Below, one piece after another: positions 59,496-64,000 of a stretch of 64,000 bases of DNA. A program made the translations under genes and the position numbers. Each line of letters opens with the position of its first letter. Positions within the stretch are counted from its first letter, which is position 1. The notes under the pieces were generated by a model, which worked only from the letters and a program-made list of their open reading frames with translations, was not told where the DNA came from and did not search any database. Source of the stretch: Rehmannia glutinosa. Lineage: Eukaryota > Streptophyta > Magnoliopsida > Lamiales > Orobanchaceae. The DNA lies in the NCBI GenBank assembly GCA_016081115.2, contig CM071932.1, positions 55,006,659-55,070,658 on the forward strand. Reading direction: 5' to 3'.

Positions 59496-62400
59496 ATGGC
59501 TACGAATGAAGCTTATCTCACCACCGGCGCCTCCACCAACAAGCCACCACTATTCAACGCCAACAACTACGTATTTTGGAAAGACCGCAAGGAATGCTTT
59601 TTACAACAAAATTGGAGGATGGTACCACGACTCCCAAGCCATTCAAGGAATACGATGAAAATGACAAGAAGGCTTTCTCTTTAAACGGTAAGGCCTTAAA
59701 CATTTTACATTGCTCTCTTACCACCACCGAATATAATCGCATAAGAGGCATACGGTCGGCACATGAAGTTTGGGAAAAATTAGAAACCATCTATGAGGGC
59801 ACAAAGAAAGTGAAGCAAGCAAGAAAAACAATGCTTGTGAAAGACTTTGAAAATTTCAATATGTATGATGGTGAAAGCATATCAAAATGGTGGAAAGGCT
59901 TGACAACATTGTCAATCCTCTTGTGGCTCTTGGAAAGATCATCTCCGAAGAAGATAAGGTGACCAAAGTCTTAAATGCCCTTCCGGCTCATGGTCCAAAA
60001 AGGTAACGGCAATCACTTTAAGCTCAAAATCTTGAGACACTCAAGTTTGATGAGCTCATTGGGAACCTCCTCATTTATGAAGTATATCTCAAGGAGAGGA
60101 AAAATTCTCAACCATCCACTTCTAAACCGGCACGCAAAATATTATTAAAGACTTAAGCATCTTCTTCTAATAATGTTTATTATGCTAGTGATGAGGATGA
60201 TGAAGAAACGGCGACTCTTGTTAGAAAATTTGCAAAATTTGTAAACAAAAATAAAGCAAGAAAGCCAAGAGACAATTCTTGTTTCAAATGCGGAAAATCC
60301 GGCACTACATAGCCGATTGCCCAAAATTAGCGGAAGAGGAACAAAAGAAGAAAAAGCCTTTTCCTAAAAAGAAGGCGTTAAATGCGGACGTCAAGACTTG
60401 GGATGAATTACTTGAAACAACCGACGAGGAAGGAGAATCCGAACATGGTCTTATGGCCATAGACGATGAAAACACCGAGGCACGCTCTAATGCTTCATCT
60501 TCTTCCCTAGTTGATGAATTACAATGTGATGTTGATGAATTGCAAAATGAGTTTCAAAATTTGATTGTTAAATACAAGAATTTGAAAAAGGAGCATAAAG
60601 AGCTTAAACTAGAAAAAGATAAATTATTTACTTCTTATGATTCTCTTGATAAAGCTCATGCTATTACTCTTACTATGGTCCGTACTCTTGAAACCGAAAA
60701 ACAAACGCTCACAAATGATATTGAAAATTTGAAAAAGGATGTGCATCGATTCAATTTAAGTACGGATAAAGTCACTAAAATCTTAGATGCACAAAGAGGT
60801 GAGCATTCTAAATTAGGACTTGGCTACAAACCTTTTCAAAATGCTTTTAAGAAAAAAGACCAAGGTCCAACCTTTGTACGTGCTTAGTAGTCCTCATATT
60901 ATTACTTATTTTTATTGTGGTAAGAATGGACACTATGCTAGCAATTGTAAATTGAAGAATAATTTTAGCTATTATTGGAGACCTAAAGGTCTCAAGGCTA
61001 ACCCCATGGACCCCAAAATTATAGGGTACCTAAAAATAATTCCTTTGTAGGTTATAGGGGCTATAACAACAATGGAAGATTCAAAATGGCTCGTGGACAG
61101 CGGATGTTCACGCCATATGACCGAAAGAGAGAACTTTTACCAACATCAAGCTCCAAGAAGAGGGTATGGTCATGTTCGGCAATGGCAAAGGAAGAATTCT
61201 TGGAAATGGAGAAATTGGTAACTCTTCTTTCTCTCTTAGTAATGTCTTTTAGTAGAAGGGCTTAAGTTCAATTTGATAAGTGTTAGCCAACTTTGTGATT
61301 CAAATTATAATGTTGTTTTTAATAAAGAAAAATGCCTTATTTCAAAAATGATAAAATTATTTGTGAAGCAATTAGAAAAAGCAATCTTTACAAAATTTGT
61401 ACAAGTGATTTGGTTAGTCAAAATGTTTCTTGTCTTGTCGCCAATTATGATTTAACTAGTTTATGGCATAGGCGACTTGGGCATGTTGGATACAAAAATT
61501 TGCAAACCATTTACAAAAACCAACATGTAAAAGGACTACCCAAATTGAATTTTGAAAATCTTGGCTTATGTGACACTTGTCAAAAGAACAAATTAGTTAA
61601 GAGTAGTTTTAAGCCCAAAAATGAAATTTCCACTACCAAACCCCTACAAATGCTTCATCTTGATTTGTATGGGGATATTGGTACGGCAAGTCTAAGTGGA
61701 AAACATTACACTTTTGTTATAGTAGATAATTTTTCTAGATATACTTGGGCTCTATTTCTTACAAATAAAAGCGATGTCGTTAATGAGTTTGTTAAGTTGT
61801 GTAGACTTATTGAAAATGAAAAGAAATATACTATTAAGTCTATTCGAAGTGATCGAGGTGGAGAATTTGACGGCGAAATTAGAGTCTTTTGTGAAACCAA
61901 GGGATATAGTCATAATTTTTTGGCTCCAAGGACACCTCAACAAAATGGAGTAGCCGAAAGAAAGAATCGGACACTTCAAGAAATGAATCGGTCCATGCTC
62001 AATGAATTTTCACTTCCAAAATATTTTTGGGCCGAAGCCATAAGTACCGCTTGCTATGTCATTAATCGAGTTTATATTCGTCTAAAATGAATAAAACTCC
62101 ATATGAGCTTTGGAAAGGAAGAACTCCAAATATTAGTTATTTCAAAATATTTGGATGTAAATGTTTTATTTTGAATACTAAGATCAATTAGACAAACTTG
62201 ATCCTAAGGCCGATGAAGGAATATTTATGGGGTATTCAACCAAGAGCAAAGCATATCGGGTTTACAATAAGACTAGTGGGGTTGTTGAAGAATCCATCCA
62301 TGTCAAATTCAATGAAGCCGGGTGTTGAAAGGATACCCAATGATGAAAGTGATAAAGAAGATATTGTTGAACCCATTATTCAAGATGTTACTCAAAATGA

Positions 62401-64000
62401 TCAACCTTCAAGCTCAAATGTTCCTCAAGAAGATAAAGGTGATACTTGAATCTTCCCGTAGCATTGAAATTTAAGGAGATAACCCAAAAGATCTTATTAT
62501 TGGTGATCTCCTTGATAAAGTAATGACTCGAGGAAAATTTGCCGAGAAAGCTCTTATTTCTCAAAAAGAGCCTAAAAATGCTAAGAAAGCCATTGAGATG
62601 AGGATAGGTTTTTAGAAATGCAATAGGAGTTGAATCAATTTGAAAGGAATGATGTATGGGAATTAGTACCTTGTCCTCCATCTCAAACCATTATTGGTAT
62701 AAAATGGGTATTTGGAACAAGCTCGATGACCAATGCAATATTGTTCGAAACAAAGCAAGGTTAGTAGCTCAAGGTTATTGTCAAGAAGAATGTATTGATT
62801 ATGATGAAACATTTGCACCAGAAGACGTTTAGAAGCTATTCGTATTTTACTTGCCTATTCTTGTTTTAAAAATTTCAAGCTTTACCAAATGGATGTAAAA
62901 TCCGCATTTTTAAATGGTATTATTCAAGAAGAAGTCTATGTAAAACAACCTCCGGGGTTTGAAAATTTTTCTAGGCCTAATGATGTTTATAGACTTAAAA
63001 GGCCTTGTATGGTTTGAAACAAGCACCGTGCATGGTATGATAGACTTAGCTCTTTTCTTTTGCAAAATGGTTTTACAAGAGGTAAAGTTGATACTACTCT
63101 CTTTGTTTTTGAAAAAGGGCAAGATTGCTTATTAGTACAAATTTATGTTGATGATATTATTTTTGGTGCTACTAATGAATCCTTGTGCAAGAAATTTTCT
63201 AAGTTAATGCAAGGTGAATTTGAAATGAGCATGATGGGGAGCTCAACTTCTTCCTTGGACTTCAAATTAAGCAATGCCAAGAAGGAATTTATATTTCTCA
63301 ATCAAAATATACAAAGGAGCTTTTGAAGAAATTTGGCATTGAAGAAGGAAGAACCGTCTCTACCCCAATGGCAACAAATGGCAAGATTGACAAAGATGAA
63401 AAAGGCAAGTCGGTTGATGAATCCAAATATCGAGGTATGATTGGTAGTTTACTTTATTTAACCGCAAGTAGACCGGATATTCTTCATGCCGTATGCCTAT
63501 GTGCTCATTTTCAAAGCAATCCCAAAGAATCTCATATGAGTGTCGTTAAAAGGATTTTTGATATTTGAAAGGCACTATTCAATATGGTTTATTCTATCTA
63601 AAGAATGAAAATTTTTCTCTTAAAGGTTATAGTGATTCGGATTATGCGGGAAATATTGATGATCAGAAAAGTACTTCCGGATCATGTCAATTTCTAGGTG
63701 ATTGCCTAGTTTCTTGGTTTTCAAAGAAACAAAATTGTGTTTCACTTTCAACGGCCGAAGCCGAATATATTTCCGCGGCATTTTGTTGTACACAACTTCT
63801 TTGGATGAAACAAACTTTAGCGGATTATAAATGTTCTTTTGAAAGTGTTCCTATATTTTGTGATAATATATCCGCTATAAATATTGCTCAAAACCCGGTT
63901 CATCATAATCGTACTAAACATATTGAGATTCGACATCATTTTCTAAGGGATTGTATTTCAAAACGTAAAATTGAGATATCTTTTGTACCATCTCAAGATC
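59496..64000 (+). pseudogene. Second-copy element B Gag-Pol, truncated by window end
   Basis: Carries the same Gag deletion after FWKDRKECFLQ, the same lost base before the NTK-type integrase tail (about 62186) and the same TAG (about 62625) as 24031-28603, plus extra small losses (for example near 59885, 60300, 61245, 62080 and 63240). The RNase H start here reads STAEAEYISAAF, unlike the first copy. It continues past the window. Confidence 0.85.

Larger units (their letters stand above)
49747..64000. repeat. Second copy of the nested A/D/C/B retroelement stack
   Basis: Corresponds collinearly to 13969-28547, starting inside the left LTR of A and ending in the RNase H region of B at the window edge. 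It spans 14254 bases against 14579 in the first copy. Element-to-element junctions (A/D, D/C, C/B with GTAAT at 58097-58101) are shared. Differences are mostly small indels, dense within about 700 bases of the gap and at CpG-rich palindromes. Confidence 0.9.

Overview
The window is nuclear DNA from a flowering plant, probably a eudicot. It has intron-split genes with GT..AG borders, plant-specific protein families, AT-rich intergenic sequence and dense plant transposons. I cannot name the species. No bacterial, organellar, CRISPR or novel defence-type system is visible.

Layout. 1-1366 is the 3' end of a farnesylcysteine lyase gene. 2879-8934 is a complete twelve-exon PSK SIMULATOR-type (DUF3475-DUF668) gene, with a SINE in intron 1 and two small MITE-like elements in later introns. 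9.5-13.1 kb is a PIF/Harbinger-like element holding other insertions. 13.5-31.7 kb is a nested stack: a small hAT-like element split by Sirevirus (Ty1/Copia) element A on the minus strand, beside a second hAT-like element split by Sirevirus B on the plus strand. A and B lie head to head, and all four elements have readable target-site duplications. 34.3-40.8 kb is a ten-coding-exon WAC/DDT/WHIM chromatin gene. 41.4-43.1 kb is a hAT-like element inside another hAT-like element. 44.07-44.62 kb holds the last two exons of a zinc-type alcohol dehydrogenase (minus strand). 45.5 kb is a second SINE, and 46.5-48.9 kb is a decayed Ty3/Gypsy relic. 49633-49732 is a 100-N gap. From 49.75 kb to the window end, about 14.25 kb of the A/B stack is repeated in the same order and orientation, including the junctions between elements.

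The most informative observation is technical. The bases on both sides of the N gap match the Oxford Nanopore ligation adapter, in the orientation expected of untrimmed read ends. The chromatin gene needs four one-base corrections in short runs (GGG, CCCC, TTTTT, TTTTT) plus one small insertion to be read through, while every splice phase agrees. The dehydrogenase needs one such correction. The assembly is therefore probably under-polished nanopore sequence, and frameshifts here should not be taken as pseudogenes without checking. The second copy of the nested stack shares insertion junctions with the first, so transposition did not make it. It is either a segmental duplication or, given the adapter-marked gap, a redundant or alternative-haplotype contig joined here.

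The host genes do not form a pathway. They are independent housekeeping or regulatory genes separated by transposon-rich DNA.
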